Shown here piece by piece: positions 23,697 through 35,912 of a DNA stretch of 64,000 nucleotides. How positions within the stretch are numbered: the first letter of the stretch is position 1; each line of letters begins with the position of its first letter. The notes beneath the pieces are model-generated. The model saw only the letters and a list, made by a program, of their open reading frames with translations. It was not told the origin of the DNA and searched no databases. Where the stretch lies: positions 10,840,702-10,904,701 of the forward strand of contig CM026425.1 of NCBI GenBank assembly GCA_014871385.1, given 5' to 3'. Position numbers and translations under genes: made by a program. This DNA comes from Ceratodon purpureus. Lineage: Eukaryota; Streptophyta; Bryopsida; Pseudoditrichales; Ditrichaceae.

Positions 23697-24089
23697 ATGG
23701 CGCCTAACCATTATATTTTGCCAAAGGATCTTGCGAACTTATATTACAGATCGTTTCAAGGTGGGACTGTCCATCTTGATTCTAGTTCTGTTTCCCCTGC
23801 GGAATCTCTTGATTCTAGTTCTGTTTCCCCTGCGGAATCTTTACCTTCGCAGGTGGAGGATACTTTGGTTGCGGCGCTAGCTGGAGACCAGGAAGAGCGA
23901 GATAGAGCGGAAGAATTGGCGGATGTGATTCTTCATCAGATTGTTCAAGACATTACAAGGGACTTGGAGCTGGAGGATGAGCGTGAAGACATGTTACTGG
24001 AGCGAGAGGATGTTGTTCAGGATGAGGAGGCTGTTCAGGATCTTCTGAGTTCGGATTCAGAGGAGGAGTCGTCTTCTTCTCTTAGTTAG
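23697..24089 (+). CDS. Acidic uncharacterised ORF (130 aa), copy A
   Basis: From the first ATG (MAPNHYILPKDLANLYYRSF) to TAG 24089. The C-terminal two-thirds is strongly acidic with helical charge repeats (DQEERDRAEELAD, LEDEREDMLLERED) and ends in a Glu/Ser run. Residues about 29-49 contain a perfect tandem of DSSSVSPAESL (33 nt), present only once in copy B, so the array is variable yet keeps frame. After the TAG the same frame stays open for 31 codons (NLPSDLQSPSELRLQARFW...), so the protein may once have been longer. Function unknown; it could be a fragment of a larger gene or element. Confidence 0.4.
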   Translation: MAPNHYILPKDLANLYYRSFQGGTVHLDSSSVSPAESLDSSSVSPAESLPSQVEDTLVAALAGDQEERDRAEELADVILHQIVQDITRDLELEDEREDMLLEREDVVQDEEAVQDLLSSDSEEESSSSLS

Positions 24090-24569
24090 AATTTACCTAG
24101 TGATTTACAGAGTCCCTCGGAGCTTCGTTTACAGGCGAGGTTTTGGGCTGCTGTTGAAGGACATTCCTTCAGTGACTCTTAGTTTTGAGATTTGAATCTT
24201 TTCTTTTCTCTTTTCCTTTTATTTTTAGAAGGATTTGCAAGACTTTCTTGCTTACGATCTGTCCTTAGTGGATTTGATTTTAGTTTTCTCATTAGAATTC
24301 ATGGTTTTAGTGAGGAAGCTTTGGTTCTGTTCTTAGTCTAGGGGTTGCTTTTTCCTCTTGACTTAGCCTTCTGATATTTTTTAGTTGGCTTTTCCTTCTT
24401 TCAGATCTTTCTATTTGAAGTGGATTAGTTGATTTTCTTCTTAGATTATCTTTTTTGGGAGTTCCAACTTCCCTCTCCTTGCGAGCTTGTGGCAACCTTT
24501 GAGCCTGGCTCTTTGGTTTCATTCTCGGATCATTTCCTGAGTTTGTATGTTACTTTTATTTAACCCGAA

Positions 24570-24644
24570 GCGGGTATTCAGCTCAGTGGATAGAGCATTT
24601 GTTTCCTAAGCAAAAAGTCGTAAGTTCGACCCCTACCTGGCGCG
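24570..24644 (+). tRNA. tRNA-Arg(CCU)-like sequence, probably degenerate (copy A)
   Basis: The D arm GCTC/GAGC is intact. The anticodon arm TTTGT-ttCCTaa-GCAAA pairs fully and shows anticodon CCT. The T arm gtaag-ttcgacc-cctac has one mismatch. The 3' acceptor strand (ctggcgc) fits plant tRNA-Arg(CCU), but the 5' strand (gcgggta) does not pair with it (about 4 of 7). A and B box promoter elements look usable, so it might still be transcribed, but a mature tRNA is doubtful. Confidence 0.55.
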
Positions 24645-27600
24645 CACGGGTTTGCCTTTTCCACATCAGCATATGTGTATTAGAACCGATTATAAGATTT
24701 TATAATCTTGTTTTCTTTTTTCTACTTCAAGAAGAAATACAAATCTTTGTATTGACTTTGGATTCAAGATTCCATATGAATTGCATTCACAAAAAGAATA
24801 AATATATGTATTGGCACTCCACAGCTATCTCTGAATTTCTTGCTACATTCTTGTGTTGTTTATGATTTTGAATAAGGAACAAATAGAGAGAATCGGCCTT
24901 TAGAAAACCCCAATTTGGAGATGTTGAAAGTTTCAAGTAAACTCTAAATTTTGAAGAATTAAAAACTAACAATATGTACACAAGAATGATAAAGAACTTA
25001 GAGGTTTTGTATATACGTAAGATTGTAGCGTTTTTAAGAGGAATATATTTAACTGTGATTTTCTAATTTTGAATAACCTATACTTAAGGTATTTCAAACA
25101 ACACAGTAGCCTAGGCTTCAAGTAAAAGAAAAAGACACATAAATTAAGCTTCATGTAAGGTTTCTTGAAGAATTGTCTCTTGAGTGACTAATAGATATAA
25201 CATAGATAAGGTTAGATTGTACCAAATACTACCATCCCAAAAACCATTGGTGCTTGTGATATCAATATAAACACATTTTTTTAATATATTGTATATCTAA
25301 TATCTAAAAAAATTAATGCATTTATTCTATCAATGTAATTTTTATTGACAAAAGTAATTTAGAGTTCTCAATTTTTTTATTATAATCAAAATAAGGTTAA
25401 TTTTTATTTTATTTTGAATTTCAATATTTTCATCATAAAACAAATGGCATACACAAACATAAAATTTTTGATGTGCTGAATATATGCATAAACATACAAA
25501 ATGTACATAGTATACATCATTAATTTATTAGATATATTCATTGAATGTATTAATTTTAGATTTTCCAAAAATTATCTTAAAAAAACTATACAGTTCAAAG
25601 ATGCTTTTAAATTTATTTTTTTAAGCTCCAATGTTAAGATTCAAAACTTGAACATATTAACTTTCTTCAATTACTATCTTCACATTGTATATTCTATAGA
25701 CAAATAGCCACTGTGCCCTCCAACACTAACACATAGTTCATGATTTTAGTCCTAAATTAGTTCTATGATCAAATAAGGTTAAAAAGAACCTGTATATAAA
25801 TATATATATATATATATAAATATATATATACTAGAATGATTTATAAATACACAAAATGTACATTCAAATATTTCAAAAATGCAATGGCATACTTCAGAAG
25901 GCCATGTAAGAATACCAAAGCTATTGCAATTCAATTTAACATTCTTCATCATAAATTTTCATCATAAATTTTCATCATAAATACACAAGCCAATATATTC
26001 TTCTATAAAATACTAGTAGATGTTTCCTTTATTCCAAAAGCTTAATTCAAAATCAATATACGCCAGCTACATCACCAAACCGCTTTTTAGAGCATGATTT
26101 CATGAATCATTGCTTAAAAACTAGGCCATTCTATGAATCATCGCTAAAAAGCCAAGCAATCAATTTTTCATCCTTTTGAAGCACAAACATGCATTACACC
26201 ATCAGCTTGTCCTTTAGTCTAAAGTCCTTTGAAGGTTTTCTAAATGGCCATCACTTCAACCTTTTTGTATAGATATAGAACTTACTTCCATTCCAAAGAG
26301 AAGCTAGCCCTCATGGCTAAGAGCTTCTTATTAAAGTAGATTCTACTCTTGGCTTAGAGCTCTTCTATATATAGTAGACTTTTGGCTGATTTGTACATCT
26401 ACATCATTAATTATTTTCAATATGTTAATTAAAAAAACTTGCAACTACCCACTTGCATAATAACTGGAATAATGATGAAAACAGTGAAAGGAAAGGATTT
26501 GATGATCAAAAAGATGGAAGTCAATTAGAGGAAGTTGTGGAAAAACTTAGTGACGACGATGGATCTTTAAGGTATGAAAACGCAATATTGCTTTAACTGC
26601 AATATGAGTGTAACTTCTTTACGTTATAAGGATTAAATTGGAGACTAGTATAGATAATTGAAAAACCGAATGAGCTCATTTCAATACATTTTTAGAAAAA
26701 ATAAATTGGTTATCAATTACAAATCAATTCTACAAGAACCTTGTATGAAACCTAACTTATGGGTCTTTTCAAAACATGTATTACATTTCATATACTATTA
26801 TTTATGTGTCATTTGAGACTCTTGGATTTTTTTCATATATTTTTTCACAAAATCTATGGTTTATATCTCTATATACATGATTTTACATAATACAAAAGAT
26901 GAGCAATTTTTTTTTAAATATTAAAATTAAAAGATAACTTCAATGTCTATATTTTAAATTTCAAAATTTCAAAATGAAATTAATATATTCAACAAAAAAA
27001 AGTTATTGATTTAAGGAAATTTTATATATTTATGTATATGTTTTAAAAATTATACAATTAAAAACGTATTAATTTTTTTATCTAATCATAAAAATTTCCA
27101 CGTAACAACTTTTAAACTTTATAATTTTAGTCTCTTGTAAATTACTTGGAAGCTATCATAACTTAGTTGATGCAAAAGATTTTGGTAAAGTGGATGTATA
27201 AATGATTATTATTACTACTATCTTGACCCATGCCGGCCACCAACACATAAAATATTATTCTACGACGTAACTTCTCAGGAGTTCGTTTTAAATCATCTAC
27301 TGGCTTTAAAATGAACTTCTACCTTCCAGTGAGTTCCAAGTGATTCAGTTGCAGTTTGAATTTCTAATATCCTAACCATCATTTGTTGTGTAGTTTGTAA
27401 GCATTAAATCTTGTTTGCTTGGAGCAAAACAATTTTGAGGCTTCACCGTAGACAGCTGCGTTCTATCAGCAAGCTTGAGCGAAGATTACTTATCGAATGG
27501 AACAATCAATCACAAATAGTAACTTGCAAAAAATAAGCACATTGCAACTAAAAAACTTTGCAACAATTTCAAGAACACTTGTAGATTGCAAAGAACGCTC

Positions 27601-28689
27601 CAAGCAGGTTCCACTCCGGTACTTAATCAAATAACCAATATTCCATGTGTAAAATGTCATGTGCGACCAACACACAAAAAACACCCTTCTTCCTTATTAA
27701 ATGGATAATAATAATAATGAAGAATCATGTCCATTTGTCAATCAATCAAGAGACAATACTAAATGAAACCTTACTTGAAACTTAATTTTGTTCGTCTACT
27801 TGAAAAATTATTTGTATGCCGTTTGAAATCCTTCAATTATTTATTATGTGTCTTTTCACAAAATTTTCATTACATAAGTTTTTGTCTGTATTGAGTTATT
27901 ATATTTAAGATTGATTTTAAAAATCTTGAAAATCTTGAATATTGAAGTTATACTTTGAATTTTAGATTTTTTGATAAAACAAGAAATTTAAATTCAAAAT
28001 CAATATAATAAATCCATATATTTTTGATACATTGTGAAATTTTAAGCATATATTTTTATAAAATGTACATTTTAACACGCATTCATGTTTTTTTTCCTTA
28101 ACCCCTTAAGTTCCTTGACAATTCCTCCCCTAGAAATCTCCAAATCTATCATTTTAAAAAAGAATGGTTTTTTTTTTTGAATTTTTGAATTTTTTTTAAA
28201 TTTTAATCGTAGGATCTCAAAGGATATGATGTATAGAAGGTGTCATATGTTTTTTAGGATTTTTGACCGCACGGATTAGAAGATTATGGTTGTTGATGTT
28301 ATTTTTAAAAATTATTTTTGAATTGTCCGAAACAATAAGCAAGGTTTGACGTCTTGTGGATTGAAATTTTTCTTTTACATGATTTGGGATATTTGCATAT
28401 TCAAAAAATAGACAATGTCAAGTACATATACACGGAAGAAAAATGTCAAAAATGATTGTTATATTCATTATACAAACAATGTTAATTGTATAAGGCAATA
28501 GTGGAATACATACATTTGTTTCTCTTTTCTATTTGTAGCAATTTGAACTTGCCAAAACAGGACAATTCCATCGCTGATTACACCAATCAACATATTTACT
28601 TCAAATTTGTAATATTTTTTAAAAAATAAAAAATAAAAAATACGTTCAGGATTTGAAAATTGGGTTCTTTATTAAAAAAAAATGGTTTG
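24645..28689. other. AT-rich region of copy A without supported genes
   Basis: Very AT-rich, aligned throughout with 60028-64000. It holds a (TA)n run at 25793-25831, a 14-bp tandem (tcatcataaatttt, three units) at 25945-25984, and, at about 28101, a left end of the TIR-element family (ttaaccccttaagttcc). Only one exon-like stretch was found (26431-26571). Confidence 0.6.
26431..26571 (+). other. Exon-like acidic module, copy A
   Basis: An open stretch reading ...SERKGFDDQKDGSQLEE, VVEKLSDDDGSLR ends at a good donor (ttaag|gtatga). It sits alone in AT-rich DNA. The matching stretch in copy B (to 62003) keeps the frame, with substitutions only and one silent change. It may be an orphan exon; no neighbouring exons were recognised. 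Confidence 0.25.
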
Positions 28690-30744
28690 TGCATAGAGTA
28701 GAGGTCCGGAGATGAGAAGCAAACCCACTCTCATAGGCTCCTTGCATCTACAGGCCTCTAAGCCTCCCAGACCCGAGAGCGAATCCTGAATTCCACCCTC
28801 TTTACTATTCTCAAAGTCCATCCTCCATTACATCCCCTATCCTCCACCCCATCCTCAACTCTCTACCCTTCCCGTCCCCACTGTGTTCCCCCGCTGACGC
28901 TTGTGTGATGTGGACCCCTCCATCCTGCCCGATGGTGTTGAGCAGCCGAGCCCCTCGATGCTCTGCGGCCTCGCTTCATTCTTTTTGCCCTACTCATAGC
29001 ACAGCCTCCGTGGATTCTGCCTCTCATCAATAGATTCAACCATCCACATTCGGCCTTCCTCCAAATTTATTCTCCCGCTTTGGTTCATTCACAACATTCT
29101 CCCTCAAGATAAGCACCCTCGAAAACACCTAAAACATCCCAATCAAAGACTCACTACATGTGAGCCCCAAGTACATAGACAATTCAATTGCACTACAACA
29201 GTTCATAAATATTATTAAATGTCAACTCAGATGTGAAGTGTAGCTTACCTCTTCACATTGGTGACGCAGTGCACCTGGATCCTCGCGAGGTGGTATATAC
29301 CTTGCATTGCAGCCACTTCGAATTTACGCTCCTCTATCCGGGTTAGATCTACAAAAGCACGTCGAGCAATCTTTCGAAGGAAATCCTTAATATTCTGCAG
29401 TACAATGTCCTGAGGCCAACCTTGAAATCCCATGAGTGCGACCATGTCTGAGCAGGAAGTATATGTCAGTTCCCTGGTTTTTCCAAAGGTACATGGAAAA
29501 TATGCAAATCCAACATCAACCAGATCTTGGGCGCATACGGACAGCCGTCGCGACTCCACTCCATCCTTCGCAATCTTCAGGAGCCTCGCCCTTGTTATAC
29601 CATGAACTGGGTGTGCCAATGGTACACCACGCCTCTCCGTCATCCTCATGTAAAGCTTCAGACAATGCACCACGTGTGGACACTCTGATTCCAAGCTAGA
29701 CTTGTTCTCCCTTACCTCGTCGGCCAAGACCTTCATGATCTACTCCAATTCGCACCTGGTATGCTTTCAAGGGCGCTTTAGTCCGCCGATTGGGGGGTCC
29801 CAAGAAGAGCTTGATAAAGGGACGACCGCAACAGCTAATTTATAACCTTCATATTCCCTAGCATGTTGCTTGTAGTGCAAGAATGCATTGAGCCTCTTAA
29901 GCTCAGTATCATCTCATTAATTGTGCAATGTTTTCTTAAATTCCATGAACTTCTACAATTATCCCTAATGCATTCAATCAACCACCTCACTCGCCCGAAT
30001 TTATTGTAGCTTAGCAAATCCTTTTCACGTACATCTGTTGCCGTATTTGTGTAAACATTTAGTCAAATCTATAAATCGGGAGTGAGTCATATTCGCAAAG
30101 ATAATAGAACAATGAAAAATTGTGCTTATTTTATGCCAGTATGACTAGATGTTTGGTTGCCGCTTCATGTCCATATACAACCATGTTGCTGTAAAAACTT
30201 TTAATTTTAACACCATAAATTCCTTCCAATTTTCACCTATGTAGTATATGACTTGTCAAATCATTTTATACATAAGTTGACAATTTTTTTGGCAGAAACC
30301 TCAAAATTTTCTAATAGTACATTGTGCATAGTTGATGTCAGGTGTCTCTATACATGCAATCACAAATACAACTATGAATTTCATAATAGTAAATCAAACT
30401 TTTAGTGCAGACATTAATGGATTAAACAAGAATCCTAAATGATGGTTTTTTTTCATACATTGAACTGATCATAGTTAAGGTAATCAGGACCTGAATTTTG
30501 TTTTTCAAGAAGAATGTGTACACAATCATTTGCAACTTTCTAAGCTTCCAAATTTCGCACAGCTTGATCTTGAAATTTTTTGCATTTCTTGAGAACATCA
30601 ACAAGTCTCATTCTCTCGGATGGCCGATGATTGTTGTTGCAAGGCGGTAGAACGTGAGGAACATTAGTTCTTCGATTCTGAGAAACTTGGTCATGAAAAC
30701 CAGCGATATTTGGTTCAATCACTAACCTCAGAGGACTCCAAAAG

Positions 30745-30831
30745 GAAAAGTAAATCATCATTTATAGATTTATGAAAAGTAAATCATCATTTATAGATCT
30801 ATGAAAAGTAAATCATCATTTATGGATCCAT
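30745..30831. repeat. 29-bp tandem repeat, three units
   Basis: gaaaagtaaatcatcattta-type units start at 30745, 30774 and 30803, with two or three differences. They lie in the intron just upstream (minus strand) of exon 3 of the decayed gene. Confidence 0.8.
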
Positions 30832-31289
30832 AAATATAAAGGCTTTTAATATTGTGTGCTAGTACAACTTTGAAGTAATTTGTATAAAGCATAGAATAGT
30901 CGATTCATACCTTGAGGATATGGAGGTGGAATAAGACTAGACAAAATTTATGAAAATTAATATTTATGAAAATTATTCATATTGAAATTCATCACAAAAT
31001 AAGTAGAAATATTATTTGATTCATATAAATACTAATCACATGATAAATATCATTTTTAAAATGTGCATTCCAAGATGTTGTCTTCCATTATTTATTACAA
31101 GTCAATATGAATTAATGTTTAACTTATAACATATCAAAATCTATTATTTATAAATTTAGCTTTTTATTTAAATTCAATATTTTTTCACTATTTTATTAAA
31201 AGACCCTGGCTTGGGTGTCTCTTTCCTCGCGGGCTGCGGCTCATCCTCCTTCTCGTTCTCCTTCGGTGTCAGCGGTCCCTTCTCCTTCT

Positions 31290-31730
31290 ATATAGCACCA
31301 TCCCCTTCCGCCACTGCCTCATCCTTCTTCCCCGCGCTCCCAACTCCACCACCCTTCTTTGGCGATAATTCGACGAGTAGCCCCTGAGCTGTCCCCTCCT
31401 CCACTGCCTCACCCTTCTTCCTCCCGCTCCCAACAGTCGGACCGCCACCCTTTTTCGGCAATGCAGCGCCGTGTAGCTCCTCAGCTGTCCCCACCTCCAC
31501 AGCCTCACGAATCTTCCTCCCGCTCCCGACAGTTGGACCCTTCTTCGGCACTGCTGCGCCGTCCCCTTCCTTAGCTTTCACCTCCTCCACTGCCTCACGA
31601 ACCTTCCTCCCGCTCCCAACAGGGTGTCCCTTCTTCATTTCTGCAGCGCCGTCCCCTTCCTCAGCTGGCTCATCCTCCACTGACTCGCCCTTCTTCCTCC
31701 CGCTCCCAAGAACCCCAGCTGCCTCGCCCT
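31290..31730 (-). repeat. Coding tandem repeats of about 30 residues in exon 2
   Basis: The frame repeats a unit of the type VGSGRKxREAVEE...GDGAAxPKKGPT four to five times with drift. Short indels keep the frame. Low-complexity, charged, probably disordered. It explains the long antisense open frames here, which are shadows. Confidence 0.65.
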
Positions 31731-32684
31731 TTTTCTTTCCACTCCCAATGACGCCCGCTCCTTCATCCCTCCTCCTCCCTCCTCCAACAACGCCTAAACC
31801 ACCCGCCTTGTCACCCCTACCTCCTTCTTGGCCCTCCGCCGTCGCTCCTTCATTGCTCTCGGCTCCTGGCGGTGGCGGTGGCGTTGGCGGTGGCGGGCTG
31901 AGGAGATGTCCATCTGAAGGGAGCGGCTCTATTGAAATGTCACCGTCTCCAACATCCTCTTGACCCTCCCCCGACTCACCATCACTGCTCTCCAAAGTTT
32001 CACCTGAGACGGTAGTGCCGGAGCTTGAAGGTAAGGGGCCCATCTTGTTGTCGTCCTCTTCGTCAGAAGAAGAATCGTCTCCCGAATCGAGCTCTGGTTC
32101 AGCTCCCTTTACATGAGTCCCCTCCGTGAAACAATCCATCACCACCTTCTCCACCGGCTTCTCCAGCATTCGAGGAACTCTAGATTTAATGCTCTCGCCC
32201 CTGACAATCCTTTGCGGCTCTTCACCTAAATCTTCTGGATCGCCTAGAGACCATGTTGGCTGGCTTGTCTCCCCTTCCACTGTTGGCCCCGCATTCTTGA
32301 CGGCCTTCATAGGTGATGCAAACCTCATGCTAGAACCTGCCACCAAACATCCCGTTAGAGTCTAAACACATGGTACCGAATGTAGTTGCAGTCAACTAGC
32401 ACAAATGAACCAGTACTATCACTACCTATTCTGTTTGAACTGGTGGACCATTTGTACAAGTTCGCAATCCTAAATGTACTCTACGACTTGTTCTCACTCT
32501 GTGTTTACCATGTAGGACTTCTAGTACCAAATAAAATAAAGACAAGAAATACCTGTAGTAGCTCCGTCAAGTACAATGTTGTCTGCGCACCCTAAACCGT
32601 AAGTACATTTGAAGCACTATGTCACATGGAGTACATAAAATACTTGCTCTAAGTAGCCGCATGTACCTGAAGATTAGGCCTAAT

Positions 32685-32932
32685 ATACAAATATGACATT
32701 TCCTGCACCCAACAAAAATCAACAAGTACCATGCAATACACAATAATGTACCGACCTCAGTGAAGCAAACAACTTGTACACGTACTGGATTTAGACTTTG
32801 ACACTACTATACAAATATGACATCTCCAGCAACTAACAAAAATCAACAAGTACCATGCAATACACAATAATGTATAGAATTCAGTGACGGGACTTCTTGT
32901 ACACATATTGACTTCAGACTTCGACAGTAAGA
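32685..32932. repeat. 124-bp tandem duplication in intron 1
   Basis: The block beginning atacaaatatgacat at 32685 recurs at 32809 (caacaagtaccatgcaatac in both). Two units in the first intron of the decayed minus-strand gene. Confidence 0.7.
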
Positions 32933-35139
32933 TACATCTTCAAGACATATGCTGTTAGTGAAATTGGACTTCATATCCACTGTGCAAGTCTAATCCGGCA
33001 CAAAGATCGCAATCATCACAATGCTAGCAACCACACCAAAGACATAGTGTACAACCTTACGATCCAACAATATACTGGCTATTCCTTTAACAAACTTCTA
33101 GAACTCACCTAAACTGGAACAACTGCATACTACATTCTAGGACTCCAAAGTACATAAGCACTCAAATTCCTATAGAGCACAACAATGACTCAACACTCTA
33201 AACCACATATCCAGAATGCTGAAAATTAAATGTAAATTAACTTACCATCGGATGGCACATTCGCCATAGCCTGCTCTGTCCTTTCCTTCATCAGCCTCCT
33301 CCTTTCTTCGGCTACTCCAAGCATCCTAGCCGTCTCCACCAAATCCGCAGGTGGCTCTCCCCAACCAAAACTCCGGTACCATTCCGGGTGACAAATCTCC
33401 CCGCACCCTATTGCCACGCACTTGCAGCTACGCACAAAGACTACTGAAGCACAGAAAGGATGATATAAGTGTCTACATGAGGATACAACCATGTCATTCT
33501 ACGGGAATGGGAAGGAACACAAGCAGGAAGGGGTAATCCTGATGAACCCGGTCTCATCTTCAAAATCACACCCGGACAGAATTGACACCGCAGGCGCATA
33601 CACCAGTGGACTTGGAGTAAATTTCAGAGTACTCCTCCCTTGCTTCAACTGAAACTTCTCGGCTGCAAGGGCATCAAGTTGCAATTGGCTCAACTCCAAT
33701 TCACGGTTCAATGTCTGGATCTCAGCTTCGGCACTCTCTAGCTCCCTCTTAGCGGCCGCGACCTTGACCTCCTCCTCTGCCAACTGCTCCTGAATTCCCT
33801 CCATCTTGATCTTCTCTTTGTACACATCGGCCCCTTCCTCTTCCATCGCTCTAATCAGCGCCGTCTTCTGCTCCTCTTGTTTCCTCAATGTGCCCATGCC
33901 CCATTTACTTTGCTTGCTCTTCCAAATGGCGCCGTCAAGCCGTTGACTTGCCTCCTTCTTCAGCTCCCGCTTATGCTTCTGCTCCAAGTAGACAGCTTGC
34001 TGTAAACCCTCCACGTCTCGTAGCCGCTCCTCCACTTCCCCCTTCGCCAACCTGCCACTGCTATGTCCTCGCAAACCCGTATCCTCTTGTAGGCACACAC
34101 CCGAGGCCATGGCGGACTCAAGTCCACCCTTCAAATCTCCCGGTGGCCCACGACCCCCCACCCTCACAGCATCCCCTTGCTCGACCCTTCCTTCCCAACC
34201 TGGTTCTATCTTAATGCCACGCCACTCCTTACCCCGGACGTCGACCTTTCTCTTCCCCTCCACGCACTTGGACTCCGCAATTGACTTCCTCAGCTCCTCG
34301 AGCTTTCCCCTGTCCATGGTGTACCGGCTCCTCTGTCTCTTGTTTGTCTCCTCCCCGAACGCACACCAATTCACTCGTCCACCACCTTCTTCGTACTCTA
34401 ATGCTATCCCTTCGGCGAACCTCACGGTGATCAGGTTTGGATTCTCCTCCTCCCCATGTTGATACAGAATGGGATGTAGGTACTTCACCCTGTCCACAAC
34501 ATCCTGGACTTCGCAACCCTGCCAGTAGAACTCGATCCGACCACCATCTCCGTAGGGCTTACCAAACAACTTGCGCACAGTGTCGGAAGAGACCGTGCCT
34601 CCTCGGAAGTGGTGGGGGTTCTCCCCTTCGTTGGGGAGTCCATACTCAGCCTGGAAATCCGCCTTCTTCAATTCCCGCGGAGGCTTCTTCAGCCTCGAAA
34701 TCTCGTCGTCGACGTCTTCTACACAAGTGAAGGCCTTCTCAGACCTCACAGTCCCCTTCCCTTTCTTCTTCGCTGTGGACTTCGAACCCACAGCAGCTTC
34801 TTCCTCCAAATCGTCTTGGGGGGTATCTGCTCCTCGCGTTGCGCCTGAAGTCCTCCTCGGCACGTCCTTTGCAACTCCTCCCTCCACCTCGTCCCGGCCA
34901 CGACTGCGACCTCTGGTTCCTCCTGCTGCCGCCTTCGTCCGCAATTCCCTCCTCGCTGGCTCTTCACCAGTCCGCCCTCCTTTGCCTGACGACGCCCGCG
35001 CCTTCTTCCGCGGACCCTCCCCCCCAGCGTCTTCCTCATCACTCCCCGCACCGCGACTCCTCCTCTCTCGCGCCGCCACTACTCTCCCCTTCCTCGCGCT
35101 GGATGTGTCCCCAGAGCGTGCACCAGTACTTCGCTCCAT

Positions 35140-35878
35140 GCTGCGCCTCACCCCTCCACAGAAACACCAACTACAGCCACCAATGCTACCTTCACCGCTC
35201 CAAAAGAACCAAAAGAAAACTCTACACCCTAAACCCCACAATCCGAGCTCACCATCGCCCCCCCTAAACCCACAACAGACGCACCTAAAGTCTACAAAAC
35301 CATTGCTCCAGCATCTCCTCTCACAGTCGCAGCTTCGGCTACACACAAAGCTCACTACCTTCGACCCCCGACAGAGGTGCGAGACAAAGCTCACCCCCGA
35401 CCACCAGTCACGCCGTCACTCCTTCACAGCGGTCACCGGCGGTCACCGGTCATGCCCACACTCTCCTCACTCCTAACTGGTGATCACCGGTCACTAAACC
35501 CTCAGCATTACTTCCCGCCGTCACCTTCAGTGTAAGCCGACTTCAACATTAATTGACACTTGAGTAGTATACTCCCTTCTCTCCTATCCTAAATACAATA
35601 TTTGTTTTTGCATATGGTTGAATTATCATATATAGATCTAGTCAATTTCTATTACAATGCATTACAATTTCGGTTTTTTAATTTTATTTAAGGGGAGAAA
35701 GAAAGTTCTATGCTTTACTATTGATTTGTTTTTGTTTCCCTATCATCAAAAACACTTAAAATACACCTATATGAAATTAAAAAATTAAAAAATCAAAAAA
35801 AATAAATATATGTATAAAGTAATTGCTTGTATTTTCCTTATACCTAATTTCTGATTTCTATTTTCTAATTTTTTCCAG

Positions 35879-35912
<34 letters not shown>

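Larger units (their letters stand above)
15190..28571. repeat. Segmental duplication, copy A
   Basis: From the block at 15190 (caaattcctcaaaag), sequence aligns in the same orientation with 52386 onward (copy B), nearly base for base, up to the window end (28571 corresponds to 64000). Copy B lacks A's 16540-18320. Part of A (about 20269-25080) also aligns with copy C at 40945-44363, with more divergence. A's own right edge cannot be defined because B runs off the window. Confidence 0.9.
28690..35139 (-). pseudogene. Large decayed multi-exon gene with RING-like Cys/His cluster
   Basis: Reading leftwards, five exons join in phase at GT-AG sites: 35139-33246, 32336-about 31205, 30726-30459, 29952-29249 and 29102-about 28690. 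Exon 1 (ATG 35139, MERSTGARSGD) has a basic low-complexity N-terminus, a conserved-looking core at residues about 160-290 (YGLPNEGENPHHFRGG, FYWQGCEVQDVVDRVKYLHP), a coiled coil at about 405-520 and then Cys residues. Right after a TAG (33501) comes CRHLYHPFC plus CKC and GC...CHPEW, a RING/zinc-like cluster. Exon 2 encodes Gly/Lys/Glu repeats. Exons 3-5 continue with helical and Cys/His segments. In-frame stops: 33501, 31290, 30542 (TAG); 29919 TAA, 29916 TGA, 29769 TGA, 29742 TAG; nine more in exon 5. Family not recognised; a transposon-encoded protein is likely. One alternative is several shorter genes ending at the stops. Confidence 0.6.

Noticed and set aside
33888..35476. Long plus-strand frames opposite the decayed minus-strand gene
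   Set aside because: Ser/Pro-rich shadows of the Lys/Glu/Gly/Arg-rich coding strand; splice phases support the minus strand.
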